Translations under genes and position numbers: made by a program
The notes under the pieces: model-generated
Databases searched by the model: none
Told to the model about the DNA's origin: nothing
Seen by the model: only the letters and a program-made list of their open reading frames with translations
Assembly: GCA_029204225.1 (NCBI GenBank)
Contig: CM055109.1
Location: 40,411,791 to 40,475,790 of the forward strand
DNA: 64,000 nucleotides
Source of the DNA: Diphasiastrum complanatum
Lineage: Eukaryota; Streptophyta; Lycopodiopsida; Lycopodiales; Lycopodiaceae
Reading direction: 5' to 3'
Shown here: positions 45,782-57,463 of the stretch, in pieces
How positions within the stretch are numbered: position 1 is the first letter of the stretch
Layout of the letters: each line of letters opens with the position of its first letter

Positions 45782-46512
45782 AAAGAATGATGGAAATAAA
45801 AAAAGATGGATGAAAAAATTGCTTATCTTACCAATCAAGGGCAAAAAACCAAATCCTATGTAAGACAAAGCAAAAAATTGTGAGATAGATCTCACTAGCT
45901 TGACAATCTCTCTAAAACAAGATTAAAATCATCAAAAAAGATGATGTATGACAAAAGTTATGGTTCTCTGAATTTCACACGTGTGAAATACTCCAAAAAT
46001 GTCAAATTGACTCAAATACAATCTATTTGTATGAAACAATTTGCCTAGAACCTATAAATCTTGTCTAAATCACATATAGATGAGATTGGTCAACTTCTGG
46101 ATGATTTTTGTGATCATTTAAGCAATAAATGACATGTACTCACAATTTGCCACAGGTCTAGGCGCCCTACCTACGACTCTTCAAAAGCTTATAACTTTTG
46201 ATTGGCTTATCCAACTGTCATGATTCAAATTGCATTAGATTCTAAACATTTCTAGCTTTCTAGTGGGCTAATTTGCATGAAATTTGGATCTGAGGTGAGA
46301 GAGAACCACCAACCTGAAAATGGGCGGATTTCACACGTGCCAGCACCTAAAATTCCATACAGTACCTGATCTGGACCATTCAAAGTGGTTTGGAACTCTA
46401 AATCACCAGAAAACTGCAAATAGCTAGAAAGTAGAATCTAGACAATTCCTAGCTTGAAATCTGATCAAATCTGCAAACTTTTTGATTAGATTTGCTTGTA
46501 AATCTTAGGTAG
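45782..46512 (-). other. Leader of the minus-strand Copia
   Basis: About 730 bp, non-coding. Holds the 18-bp palindrome ATTTCACACGTGTGAAAT at 45972-45989 and a TTTCACACGTGCC variant near 46330. Confidence 0.6.
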
Positions 46513-46524
46513 GCTCTGATACCA
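46513..46524 (-). other. Primer binding site of the minus-strand Copia
   Basis: GCTCTGATACCA, exact reverse complement of TGGTATCAGAGC, directly adjoining the 5' LTR. Confidence 0.92.
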
Positions 46525-47137
46525 TGTTGAATTCACACGTGTGGGATGCCCTACACATGTACTTTTGATCTCCTAAGCCTAATAATATCATAAAGATCAT
46601 ATTAGCATTGGCTGTCAATTGGAAAGCTGATCATACAAGAAATATTATTGTGTTACAAGCAAGATCTGTCAACAAAACATGAAACTAAGCACAATAAATG
46701 CCTCAACTCGACTAGAGAGAGAATATGAAAGTACAAAACTCAAGTAGAGAGAGAGGGCACAAAGAGCTTGTCTCCAAATTTGCATTACACACAAATTTCA
46801 TCATTTTCTCAATGAGAGTACATCACATATATATAGATCCATGGACTCTTCTCCTACTTTGAGTTGAATTGGACTTGTGAATCCACCTCTCAAGCTATCT
46901 AGACTTATTCAAGCCACCTCACTATGTCTAATTGTGCCACCTAGTCTTTTCATGCATTAAATGTGGCATGCAAAGTACAAATGGCAATTCCTATGGTTGC
47001 TCGAGTTTCTACTTCTACCTACCTTGAATATTTTATTCTAAGATGGGTCTTTACTAAGCCAGAAGAGCTTAAATCATGTTTGGCATTTTTAGGACCCCTA
47101 CTTACAAGATTAGATAGATTTTTCCAATATTTTGACA
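46525..47137 (-). repeat. 5' LTR of the minus-strand Copia
   Basis: 613 bp, collinear with 41198-41811. CACACGTGTG at 46534-46543. Confidence 0.93.
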
Positions 47138-47142
47138 TCAAA

Positions 47143-47648
47143 TGACTTCAAAGTTAACATAATATCATTAGGATATTGGAAGTTGAGAAATTTATCTCAC
47201 GTATAATAGCATTTGGAGTTTGCAATCATATACCAATCCAAGAATGATTTAACATTCCAAATGGAAAACCATCCGCAACTGAAAGCATCGTCACGGTTGC
47301 AACGACTGAGAGATTACAACGAAAAATTGTTAAATTATAATTCAATGTCATTTTAAACTCCATGTCATCATGTAAATAAAAAACGTGACAAGATCCTTTT
47401 GCCTTTGCATCAACAATCTCCAATTAGTATTTACAATCAGCCCATCTGGCCTGGGCAATAGCTCCATTATCCTCTTGTACATGGAGTTAACAATGGAATG
47501 GGTGGCATTCAAGGAATTCATTGTCATGCACACGTGTGCAGCTTCCAGTAGAATCCACTTTCAAAGATATTACATGCACGCTCCAATGTTTGCTGTCAGC
47601 AAATGACAAGCAATGAATTACTAGAATCTATAAGAGTTTCCAAAAAAC
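47143..47648. other. Host segment between two Copia insertions
   Basis: About 500 bp continuous, before insertion, with 41197 on the left and 53980 on the right. The minus strand shows some coding texture (MELLPRPDGLIVNTNWRLL and VATVTMLSVADGFPFGML in different frames) but nothing recognised. The palindrome TGCACACGTGTGCA lies at 47527-47540. Confidence 0.4.
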
Positions 47649-48710
47649 TGTTGAATATACTCCTACTCTCCTAAATCCTAATTTGCCTCCATTCATGCTA
47701 CATATTGTTCTAACATTGTCACGCAGTCTGCATTTTCTACACGCAAATTCGCACAGACGAATAAAAGGCGAATGAATCGCGACACTGTGTTCTTACACAG
47801 GTCATGGTGACAGGCGAAAAGGGGACACTACCTTATTGAACGCCAAAGGTGTCCTAACAGATAAGGCACCCTATAAATCTTATCCTAAGGCCATTCGTAA
47901 GAGTGACGCACTTTTGCGTCATCACCAACATTCACTTCAGTACTGGCTAACGCCGCACCCTTCTACGCTCACCCCATGCAGTTGCGCTAACAAATTGGAC
48001 AACGATTGCAGCCACCCATGATCTCCTACAGACAACACATCTACTCTGTACTTTCACATTTGCACACCTGTAATGTTATATATATATATTGAATACCATA
48101 TGCATATTCGATGATGATGATGATTAGATGATCAAGTGAGTGAAGAAGAGACTAAGAGAAGAGGTTTCATTCCTCATTACAGACATAAATAAGCTTTGTA
48201 GGGCACGTGGTTTCATCCGCTACAGTCTTGTGCTCTACCACATTATTGACTTGTATACTTGATATACTTAATCTGACACAGTTCATTTGTTCTGCCTTTT
48301 AGATCTGTCAATATTGCTATGCTTATTCTTCATTCTACCTGATCTTTCATGTTGCTGTAATAGACGATTAACTTTTAGTCTTGTCTTTTGCAAATAATTC
48401 GCGATCAATTATTAGTCGAGCACATTGCGAATCATTCGCGACAGATAATTTGTCTTGCAATTCGCGACAAATTATTCATCTAGCGCTTCATCCATTTAAA
48501 TGTTTGGCTACGTAATCTAGAATGACTATGATTTCTATCACTAAAATTATCTTCATTCTGATAGGCGTAGTCATGCTTAGGGAGAGAGTCATTTAACTCA
48601 TTTCGCTACGCATGAACATTTTTTGTTCGAGTTCGCTTCTCATTCGTTTCTTGTTCGAGTTCGTTTCTCGTTTGTGTTCGTCATTTATTCTTCCTCCCTA
48701 TCTCCCAACA
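47649..48710 (+). repeat. 5' LTR of the plus-strand Copia
   Basis: 1,062 bp, TGTTGAATAT to CTCCCAACA. A TATATATATA stretch near 48074 could be the U3 promoter box; GATGATGATGATGAT near 48111 follows. Shorter than the 3' LTR by 27 bp, partly from two small indels in the right third. Confidence 0.93.
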
Positions 48711-48722
48711 TGGTATCAGAGC
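48711..48722 (+). other. Primer binding site of the plus-strand Copia
   Basis: TGGTATCAGAGC, perfect match to the plant initiator-Met tRNA complement, directly after the LTR. Confidence 0.95.
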
Positions 48723-48867
48723 AAATCTTTATAGCTTGATAGCTCCCACAGTACAAGACTCTACTAGCCGATAGAGTAATTGTTTCCTTGCTCTATATTT
48801 TTCAATATCAGATTTTCATTCTTAAGTCACTGATAGTTTCTCCTATCACTTAGACTAATTCTTCCAC

Positions 48868-49470
48868 ATGGATTCCCAAGAGAAAGCCAGTCCTTTCATG
48901 GACAAGTTTGATGGAGCCAATTACCATTTGTGAAAATTTAAGATGAAGACTGTACTAATGGCAAAAGAATTGTACGACGATGCTACAGGTGCAGAAGGGA
49001 AACCTAAAGTGGACGACGTGGCAATCGCCAGATGGAAGTTGAAGGATGGAAAAGCTTTCGCACTGATCATCCTCAACATCACGGATACCCAGATCAGCCA
49101 TGTATCCGAGGCTCAAACATCGAAAGAAGTCTGGGACATCTTGAGCACGCTATATGAAGTGCAAGATGTAGCTTCTAAGCTACATCTCGGGAAGAAATTC
49201 TACTCCCTCAAGATGACGAATGGTGATTCTCTACAGAATCACATTAATCAATTCAAGAACCTGCTAAGGCAAATGGCCGCTGTCGGATCTATCATAGACA
49301 ATCAAGACGCAATGATGCCTACAAGCTTGCCAAGTTCTTACGACAATTGGGTGATGATCATCACGACTCATCTAGAGTTGACTCTTTCGAGAGTCATCAT
49401 TATGTTGTTGCAGGAAGACACGCAAAGGAACGAAGCCTCAAGTTCCTCAGTTGATTCGCATGTCTTGTAG
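48868..49470 (+). pseudogene. Copia gag of the plus-strand element
   Basis: Starts MDSQEKASPFMDKFDGANYH at 48868. A TGA follows at the position of the conserved Trp (YHLW-KFK), then the frame stays open from 48943: UBN2-type gag with DTQISHVSEAQTSKEVWDIL, GDSLQNHINQFKNLL and LLQEDTQRNEA. A TAG ends it at 49468. Gag forms the virus-like particle. Two point stops disable it. Confidence 0.88.
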
Positions 49471-50221
49471 ACCAACAAGGGCACGACAAAGCAGAAGAAG
49501 AAAAATGGCCCGAAGCTATCAAAGCCAGACCAGAAACCAGCTCAGCACAAAGAACAGTTGAATCCGCAGACAAAGAAGAAGCTGTTTTGCAGATACCGCA
49601 AACGAAACAACCACGAAATACAAGACTGCCGAATACTTCAAGAAAAGAACAACAGCAAAGGACAGTCGAATCAAGTGGCAAATGCAGCTGCAAAAGCTCC
49701 ACAGCCCATTGAAGAAGCGGATCATGATGCCTTCATGACCAACCATCAAAGAGCATCTGGCGACAGTTCTTGGTTTCTGGATTTCGGAGCCACTCAGCAC
49801 ATGACTAGCCTGATTGGCTGTTTCGAGTCCTATACACCTTACAGTACCAAGAAATTTTGTTCACCTTGGTGACAATAGCACACAAGCTATTAAAGGTGAA
49901 GGAACTATAAGATTATGCTTTGCAAATGATCAGTCTAAGCTACTCTCCAAAGTTCTGTATGTATCTAAGTTATCCACGAATCTGCTCTCTATAAGCAAAA
50001 TCACAGATCTAGGACACAGAGTAGAATTTGAATGTGATCAATGTAAAGTAGTTGATAGGACAGGCAAGATCCTAGCACTCGGAAAGAGGCATGGATACTT
50101 GTATAAATTAAGTCATTGTTTTTCTGCCTCTAGTCAGGCTCTCAGTACTTCAATTCAATCAAATAAAGGTTTACTTTGGCATTATAGACCTGGTCATTTA
50201 AATTATGTTGTTGTACAATGA
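49471..50221 (+). pseudogene. Knuckle and protease region of the plus-strand Copia
   Basis: The frame open to 49872 holds a knuckle-like CRYRKRNNHEIQDC (second Cys lost) and the protease WFLDFGATQHMTS, where the catalytic DSG is DFG. A frameshift near 49860 moves to the frame 49814-50221 with KVLYVSKLSTNLLSISKI and the pre-integrase HYRPGHLNY. The altered DSG suggests a dead protease. Confidence 0.8.
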
Positions 50222-51000
50222 ATGTCTAGACAATCTATTGTTCTTGATCTCGACTATCCTCGCGAAACGGTCGAGCTACCTGTCTGTCAAGACTGTCTAG
50301 TTGGAAAACAGACTAGGAAGCCATTTAAGTCAAGCCTTCAGCAAGTTGCTAGAGGATTGCTAGATGTTGTACATTCAGATATTTGAAAAATCCTTCGTTG
50401 AAGGAAGCCAAGTATTTCATAACCTTTATTGATGAATTCTCGAGAAGAACGATGGTGTACTTCATAAAGAAGAAATCAGAAGTCTTCAACTACTTCAGAA
50501 TCTTCAAGGAGCGTGCATAAAAGGAGATTGGAAGGACGATCAAGGCCCTAAGGTCAGATAACGGTAGAGAATATATCTCTGTCGAGTTCAAGGAGTACAG
50601 CCAAAGCCAAGGCATTGAGCAGCAATTCATCACTCCTTACAGTCCTCAATCTAATGGCTTAGCTGAGAGGAAGAACCAAACTCTGGTCGAATCTGCTAAG
50701 TGTATGCTAGCACATGCATCGTTGCCCAAGAGGTTCTGGGGTGAAGCTGTCTCCACTGCAGCTTACATCCAGAACAGATGTTTGACCAAAGCCCTCTCAG
50801 ACAAGACATCCCACGAGGTGTGGACAGGCTCCAAGCCTTCTTTGAAGAACCTAAGAGTGTTTGGGTGCATTGCCTACGTGCAGATCCCAAAGGACACAAG
50901 GAAGAAATTGGACTTCGAAGGTCTAAAGACCATCTTGATCGGATATACTTCGTCTAATAACACCTACAAGTTGTACAATCCTGATACCTAGCAAATCTTG
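50222..51000 (+). pseudogene. Integrase region of the plus-strand Copia
   Basis: Pieces in several frames: CQDCLVGKQTRKPF near 50285, VHSDI near 50370, RSDNGREYISVEF near 50555, ITPYSPQSNGLAERKNQTL near 50630-50690 and FWGEAVSTAAYIQNRC near 50737. All three catalytic acidic residues can be seen, but stops and frameshifts separate them. Confidence 0.82.
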
Positions 51001-52878
51001 TATAGCCGGGATACAGTCTTTATCAAGGACCAGTTCGTCGACCTCAAAGACAAGGATATTGCTCAAGAAGAACCTTCATCACCTGCCATTGATAGGACAA
51101 ATCGAGCTTTTGGCTTAGGAATGTCTATCGTCGACCCACTTCGAGACAACAAATCAGACGAAGATGTTGCTGCTACCCAACAACATATCCCAGGAGTGGT
51201 TCATCTGTCGAATCCTCCTAGAAGATCAAGCCGAGTGCGCACACAGCCCACAAGGTATACTCATGAGTCTGTCTGTTTTTTAATGTAGGAACCGACGACA
51301 GTCAAAGAGGAACTTAGCCAACCAGACTCTGATTTTTGAAGATAAGCTATGGACAAAGAGTATTCCTCTCTGATCAAGAATCAGACATGGTCATTAGTCG
51401 AAGCTCCTATTGGCTGCAATATTATTGATTGCAAATGGATCTTTAAGATCAAATATAACGCCAACGGAGTGATTGATCGAAGGAAGGCTAGACTGGTAGC
51501 ACGAGGATTCACCCAGATCCCGAATGTCGACTACAGTGAGACTTTTAGTCCCGTCATCAAACATTCGTCGATCAGAATGCTCCTGTCTTATGCTGCAACT
51601 ACCGGCCTCGAAGTACAGTAAATCGATGTACAAATAGCCTATTTGAATGGACTTATACAAGAAGATATCTACATGATCCAGCCCGAAGGATACGTTCTGG
51701 AAGGCATGAAAAATCATGTCTGTAAACTCCATAAAGTACTGTATGGCTTGAAATAGTCTGCCAGAGCTTGGTTTCAGAGGATCAACACATTCCTCATTGA
51801 ATAAGGATTTAAAGCAAGCACTATTGATTGCAACGTTTATTCAAAGTCAGTGCTGCAATCTTTCATTATCATCACCTTGTATGTTGATGATGCGTTGCTC
51901 TTCAGCAACAATGCCAATATGGTCAAGGATTCAAAACAGATGTTGTTCTCAAAATTCGACATGACTGATTTGGGCGAAGCTCACTTCTGTCTTGGAACTC
52001 AAATCCATAAAGACAGAGCAAATTGACTGACTTACATCACTCAACAAAAGTATCTTCATAATGTTTTTAATAGATACAATTTGATGAATTGTAAATTAGC
52101 TCACTCACCAATGGATCCAGGCCTGCATTTGTCAAAGGACCAATGTCCTCAGACAAAGCAGGAAAAGGAGCAGATGAGAGAATACCCGTATCGATCGATA
52201 CTCAGATCTCTCATGTACGCAATGGTCTATACAAGGCCAGATATCTCTTTTGTTGTCAACTCACTCAGCCAATACATGGCTAATTCTGGAATTACCCATT
52301 GGAAAGCTCTTATTCGAGTCATGAGATATATTCGAACTACCATGGACCAATGCATCTGCTATGGAGATGTCAGCAACGACAATCTTCATCAGCTCAGTGG
52401 ATATTCTGATGCAAGCTGGGGAGGAGATGCAGACCATCATAAGTCCTTATCTGGATTTACATTCTTCTTCAATGCCAATCCTATTTCATGAAATAGTTAT
52501 AAGCAAACCTCTATCGCACTTTCTTCTACTGAAGCAGAATATATTGCTGCTTCTCAATCTATTAAGGAAGCGTTTTGGTTGAGAAATTTGCTGTCAGACA
52601 TCAATCTATATCAATACAGCCCTACAATTTTATTTTGTGATAACCAAAGTGCTATTGCCTTGTCGGCCAACCCTAGATTGCATTCTAGGAGTAAGCACAT
52701 TGAGATAAGATATCACTACATCAGGGACAAGATTCTTGACAGAGAGGTGAGCTTAACATACTGCAGAACGCAGGACATGGTTGCAGACATTTTTACGAAA
52801 GCACTCAGTGTTAATGCACACAACAGATTTTGTGCATTGCTAAGTCTGAAGATCAAGGCATTCACGGATCCAGATTAA
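51001..52878 (+). pseudogene. RT-RNase H region of the plus-strand Copia
   Basis: The connection region is open to 51288. RT starts KEYSSLIKNQTWSLVEAPIG at 51355, then WIFKIKYNANGVIDRRKA, FSPVIKHSSIRMLL, AYLNGLIQEDIYMIQPEGYV near 51640-51690, and the active site YVDDALLFS near 51880. RNase H: GYSDASWGGD near 52400, SSTEAEYIAAS near 52525, KHIEIRYHYIRDK near 52695 and ADIFTKALS near 52785. Stops lie near 51620, 51755, 51803, 52024 and 52489. Many are single-base changes (for example TGA and TAG for Trp or Gln). Confidence 0.88.
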
Positions 52879-52885
52879 GGGGGGG
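52877..52885 (+). other. Polypurine tract of the plus-strand Copia
   Basis: AAGGGGGGG-type tract directly before the 3' LTR; primes plus-strand DNA synthesis. Confidence 0.88.
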
Positions 52886-53974
52886 TGTTGGATTTACTCC
52901 TCCTACTCTCCTAAATCCCAATTTTAATCTGATTCCATTCATGCTGCATATTTTTCTAATGTTGTCACACAGTCTACATTTTCTACACGCAAACTCACAC
53001 AAACGAAGGAAAGGCAAATGAATCGCGACACTGTGTTCTTACACAGGTCATGGTGACAGGCGAAAAGGGGACACTACCTTACTGAATGCCAAAGGGACTC
53101 TAACAGATAAGGCACCCTATAAATCTTATCCTAAGGCCATTCGTAAGAGTGACGCTCTTTTGCGTCATCACCAATGTTCACTTCAATATTGGCTGACATC
53201 GCACCCTTCTTACGCTCACCCCATGCAGTTGCGCTAACAAATTGGACAACGATTGCAGCCACCCACGATCTCCTATAGACAGCACATCCACTCTGTACTT
53301 TTGCATCTGCACACCTGTAATATTATGTATATATATTGGATACCATCTGCGTATTCGATGATGATGATGATTAGATGATCAAGTGAGTGAAGAAGAGACT
53401 AAGAGAAGAGGTTTCATTCCTCATTACAGACATAAATAAGCTTTGTAGGGCACGCGGTTTCGTCTGCTACAGTCTTGTGCTCTACCACATTATTGACTTG
53501 TATACTTGATATACTTAATCTGACACAGCTCATTTGTTCTACGTTTTAGATTTGTGAATATTGCTATGCTTATTCTTCATTCTGTCTGATCTTTCTTGTT
53601 GCTCTTTCTGGTAATAGACGATTAACTTCTAGTCTTGTCTTTCGCAAATAATTCGCGATCAATTGTCAGTCGAGCACAGTCTAGCTCTTCGCGAATCATT
53701 CGCAACAGATAATTTGTCTTGCAATTCACGACAAATTATTCATCTAGCACTTCATTTATTTAAATGTTTGGCTACGTAATCTAGAATGATTGTGATTTCT
53801 ATCACTAAATTTCTCTTCATTCTGATAGGCGTAGTCATGCTTAGGGAGAGAGTCATCTAACTCATTCCGCTGTGCACGAACATTTTCTGTTCGAGTTCGC
53901 TTCTCGTTCGTTTCTTGTTCGAGTTCGTTTCTTGTTTGTGTTCGTCATTTATTCTTCCTCCCTCTCTCCCAACA
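52886..53974 (+). repeat. 3' LTR of the plus-strand Copia
   Basis: 1,089 bp, TGTTGGATTT to CTCCCAACA, collinear with 47649-48710. Confidence 0.93.
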
Positions 53975-54148
53975 AAAACCCATCTGACAAAAAAAAAACT
54001 TACAAAAAAAAATTATCTTACTTTGCATAATATGGGATGATAAATATTGATACCTCCTTGCTTGTGTGCCTGAAGAGCCTTCTGGCTTTCTTCTCTTTAT
54101 GCAACAGATGTCCAAAAAATGGAAATACAACAAACATCTGCATTGTGA

Positions 54149-54559
54149 CTATATATGTGTATTATGTACATAGTATACACACCCGGATTCAGCGACTGTG
54201 TTTGAGATATGGGAGGTCTTCTCCTTTAGCTCCTTACAATGCGAGCCTTTGATATGCATTGTAAAATTAATATCATCTATACATAAACTAAGATCATCTA
54301 TTTTTTTGGCTATATAGATATCAAAATCAATGTATCTTTCAAAATCAAAAAATGTGTGCTTTGGATCATTGGGGAGTCTGATATGCAACTCTTTATCAGT
54401 TGCATCAACATCAGAAACAATCTTGTCTACCACTGTATTTAAATCATCCGCATGTTGAGAAGGAAAACTTTGGATTTCAAGATCAAGGGTTACGGGAGGT
54501 GTTGTCAAGAAGTAAAAGGCTTTCCACCTTCTCCTCCTAAGTTGTATGTAGCACGGCAA
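54149..54559 (-). CDS. Unrecognised 136-residue ORF
   Basis: Open minus-strand frame with balanced composition: a basic start (MPCYIQLRRRRWKAF), then VTLDLEIQSFPSQHADDLNT, an acidic middle and IAKKIDDLSLCIDDINFTMH. No known domain. It lies right of the Copia insertion in older host or transposon sequence. It may be an exon; splice sites were not resolved. Confidence 0.3.
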   Translation of the reverse strand: MPCYIQLRRRRWKAFYFLTTPPVTLDLEIQSFPSQHADDLNTVVDKIVSDVDATDKELHIRLPNDPKHTFFDFERYIDFDIYIAKKIDDLSLCIDDINFTMHIKGSHCKELKEKTSHISNTVAESGCVYYVHNTHI

Positions 54560-55500
54560 GCGGGCTTGGACCTAGGAGCTGTAAAAATGCTTGCAAAATA
54601 AAGAGTGTTAACATCTACTTCTACTTGCAAACAAATAACATTCCAACCAAACCATCACCAAAATAAACTAACCATTAACTCTATCTCTCTCACTTCTCTC
54701 TCACACTTCACACACTCAATCACACACCGATCCAAACACTCTTATTCTAACACCCACTCTACTCCCTTTAACCACACTCTACAAGCCTAACTAGAAATAG
54801 AACCTTCAAAGAGAAAGCTTTTACGCTAAAAATGGAGCTAAAATAGCAAGAACATAGAAATGAATACAACAAGCACACTGTCACACTAAAATTAGCCACA
54901 CACCAATATTTAGCACAAGTGGACCCAAAATGGTAGCACTTAGCTCTCTTGCATTAAGGATAGAAATTACATAGAAAAGGCTTTTTTTTATAGAAGCCTG
55001 TGGAGTGTCCTTTCCACACTTACTTATGGGACTAGGAATTTCAAGTCTCAATATAGAATGCAAGTTGTTTTTTAGAATCTTGACATTGACTTTTGCATAC
55101 TTTTCTAAGTCTCAGTTTAAACCTTGAGACTTGCAAAAATTGGTTTCATGTCCCCTAGTGACTAATGGCAACACAAGTTGGACTTATGCACGCAGGGTGC
55201 CATACTTGGGGCCTAACACAACTTATCTACCGACGACTCTTCAAGATGAGCTTATACGCACGGGATGCCATGCTTGGGCCATTAATTACGCAAAATTGAT
55301 ATTTACATTGACTTCTTCCTTGTAAGGTACTACTTTTCTCAGTTCTCCCGAGCTCCATTGAAATGCCCCTTAGGCCTTGTATTCCAGCCCCCACACTCCC
55401 TTGCTGCTAAATGGTTGCCAGTCCCATGGCAAATAGTAATTGTTTTTTTTTTTTGGTAGCAGCCCCTTGTTGCTCAGCGTCTAGCTCTTCATTTTTAATT
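54560..55500. other. Unassigned DNA
   Basis: A CA/CT-rich pyrimidine tract lies at about 54650-54790. Near 55180-55290 a GGGTGCCATACTTGGGGCC / GGGATGCCATGCTTGGGCC pair repeats at about 80 bp spacing. No gene. Confidence 0.35.
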
Positions 55501-56440
55501 GTGGAGCTTTTTAATGAGTTTGTTATAATCGTCCGTGAGTTATGGGCTTTGCCACTCTTCCACTCGTGCTGCATGCTGGGGCGTAGTCATAGGTGCTCGA
55601 TAATAAATTCATGCCACCATGAGTTGGTCTTAGAAATCCATGCTGAGAAGGGGGTGTTGGGATCAAAATACAAAGGACCCAAGGAACGGTCCCAACGGAA
55701 CTCAAAATAACTAAGGAAAGAGAGCTCTTTGCAGTTGAGAGCCACTTGTCACACCATTGGATCATTTGAAATATGGCTCTTTTGGAAGAACTACTCCAAG
55801 GCGTATTTGGCTTGGAACTCTTGGACCGACTCTCTAGAGTCAAGGGCTACTTGAAAAACATGTTTGATGCTCGTGTTTGCTTGGCCCTGGCCCACATCTA
55901 TGCATGTTGCGTTGTCGTGTGAGGATTTCTTGGGGTGAGCTTGTACTAGATGGTTCACCCTCAAGCACATCCAGCTGCTCAAATGTGAAAGTTGTATCAA
56001 GTTGAAAGGAGTTGGAGTTGATGCTTGTGTGCTTGTTGGTGTAGATGGGACCCCTTGGGATGTTGTCAATGGCCCTAGGCTTGTAGTGGCTGGCTGCGTG
56101 TGTTTTAGAATTTGTGATGCCAAATCCTCAGCCAACTAACTATGTTGATCATTGGGTCGACTTAACTTTTCTGCTTGACCTCGAATCCCTGGAACAACTT
56201 TTTTTATGCTGTAGCTTTTGCAAGGATCACTTGCTCCCGATGCTTGGTCTTTTTCGATTTTGTTTCGATCCTGATTTGCAATGCTTGCTTTTGTCTTTGT
56301 AGTAATGGTACCATGGCCTGATAGGATTTGATATTGGCCTGCATGGCATCCAAATCTAACTTCATCTTGGCCTTCTTGGCCTTCTTGAGAAGACTTAGGC
56401 GAACCAAGATCAGGTCATTCACACGTGTGGGAATTCAAAA
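55500..56440 (-). pseudogene. Possible LTR-element gag-like relic
   Basis: The minus strand has a lysine-rich, helix-like stretch from 56422 (LSLLKKAKKAKMKLDLDAMQ, LLQRQKQALQIRIETK), then in other frames a Thr/Pro-rich segment and LDSRESVQEFQAKYALE near 55820. It resembles a coiled-coil gag or spacer region, but no diagnostic motif is present. It lies downstream of a minus-strand Gypsy integrase piece. Weak. Confidence 0.28.
56420..56429. promoter_or_regulatory. CACACGTGTG palindrome
   Basis: Exact copy with G-box core CACGTG, context ATTCACACGTGTGGGAAT. A CACATGTGTGG variant lies near 56579. Confidence 0.5.
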
Positions 56441-57029
56441 CAGGGCTAAAAATGGCCAAAAAATCACTAAATTTTTGTTTTTGCGAGTATGGCTAGGGAT
56501 CTTGGCTTGCTTGTTTGACATTAATTTTAGCATGGAAAGATGTGCAAAATATCGAAAGGGCGAACCATGATGTCATTTTCACATGTGTGGGGAGCCTTTT
56601 TAGTGATTTTCTAAGAATGGATTTCCAACAAAAACTGGCTGGGAGTGATTGTTTGCCTGACTCATTGTTGATAGAGCATAATATGAGGAGTCTATTGTGC
56701 AGAGGGCGAGCCAGCATCTCAAAAAGACAAGCCTATAGGTGGGTTTTTTCTTTTTCTTTTTTTGGGCCCACTTGTTGATTCACTTTGTTGCACAGTATTG
56801 TATTTGGTGGCCTTCAACGTCCTTACCTGTAACCTGTACTAACTCCATGAACCATGTAGATTGTTTTTCCATCTCTAGAGATACTCTACTCTCTACACAT
56901 AACTCCACTCCATGTACATTGTATCACAAAAAGACAGACAAATAGAAGAGTTGTTCATAAATAACTGAAAAAATGCAAAGAAAGGCGAAAAATAGTCATA
57001 CCAAAAATGATGAGGTTTATACAGTGGGA

Positions 57030-57460
57030 GGTAAGTGATAATAGCGCCTAAGTCGACTACCATTTACCAAGGTGGGTAAAAGATCACCCTCAAGAGTGGC
57101 CAATTGAACTGTGCCATTATCAAATATTTTCATCACTTGATGGGGTCTAAGGCAGAAAATTTCAATTTGTCTTTCGTGACCTTGCTCAGATACATCAATG
57201 CTAGGTCACCTTTGTTTAAGTTCTTTTGTTTTAGGACATGGTCATGCCAAGCTTTGAATTGTTTCTTTTTGGTGTGCAATGCATGCAAAACAATGGTTCG
57301 GGTTTCGCATAAATTCATCAGTAAGCCTAATCGACGTAGGGTGGACTTACTTGTATCTAATCATTCCGTCACGGCCACTCTTAGGCTAGAAACAATGAAC
57401 TCAGCAGACATTACAGCCTCGAGTCCATAGACCAGTTGAAATGGGGTATGACAAGCTTAT
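57030..57460 (-). pseudogene. Gypsy integrase C-terminal fragment
   Basis: The minus strand reads TPFQLVYGLEAVMSAEF near 57445, then FKAWHDHVLKQKNLNKGDLA near 57230 and KIFDNGTVQLATLEGD near 57110. This matches the region after the catalytic core of Ty3/Gypsy integrases (TPF-LVYG-EA then a KGDL module). One stop near 57360. Confidence 0.75.
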
Positions 57461-57463
57461 AGG

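Larger units (their letters stand above)
41198..47137 (-). mobile_element. Complete Copia LTR retrotransposon (minus strand)
   Basis: 5,940 bp bounded by two LTRs (41198-41811 and 46525-47137) and flanked by a perfect 5-bp target-site duplication TCAAA (41193-41197 and 47138-47142). On the minus strand the order is 5' LTR, PBS, leader, gag, protease, integrase, RT, RNase H, PPT, 3' LTR, the Copia order. By eye the LTRs differ at roughly 25-30 of 613 positions, about 95% identity, so the insertion is not recent. Gag and the RT start are frameshifted, so it is not autonomous as written. Its gag resembles relic A at 871. Confidence 0.95.
47649..53974 (+). mobile_element. Complete Copia LTR retrotransposon (plus strand)
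   Basis: 6,326 bp with LTRs at 47649-48710 and 52886-53974, and a perfect 5-bp target-site duplication AAAAC (47644-47648 and 53975-53979). PBS and PPT are canonical. The internal region has gag, protease, integrase, RT and RNase H in Copia order but with many stops. It belongs to a different family from its neighbour at 41198; scraps of its family occur at 14310, 25570, 30686 and perhaps 31220. Confidence 0.95.
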
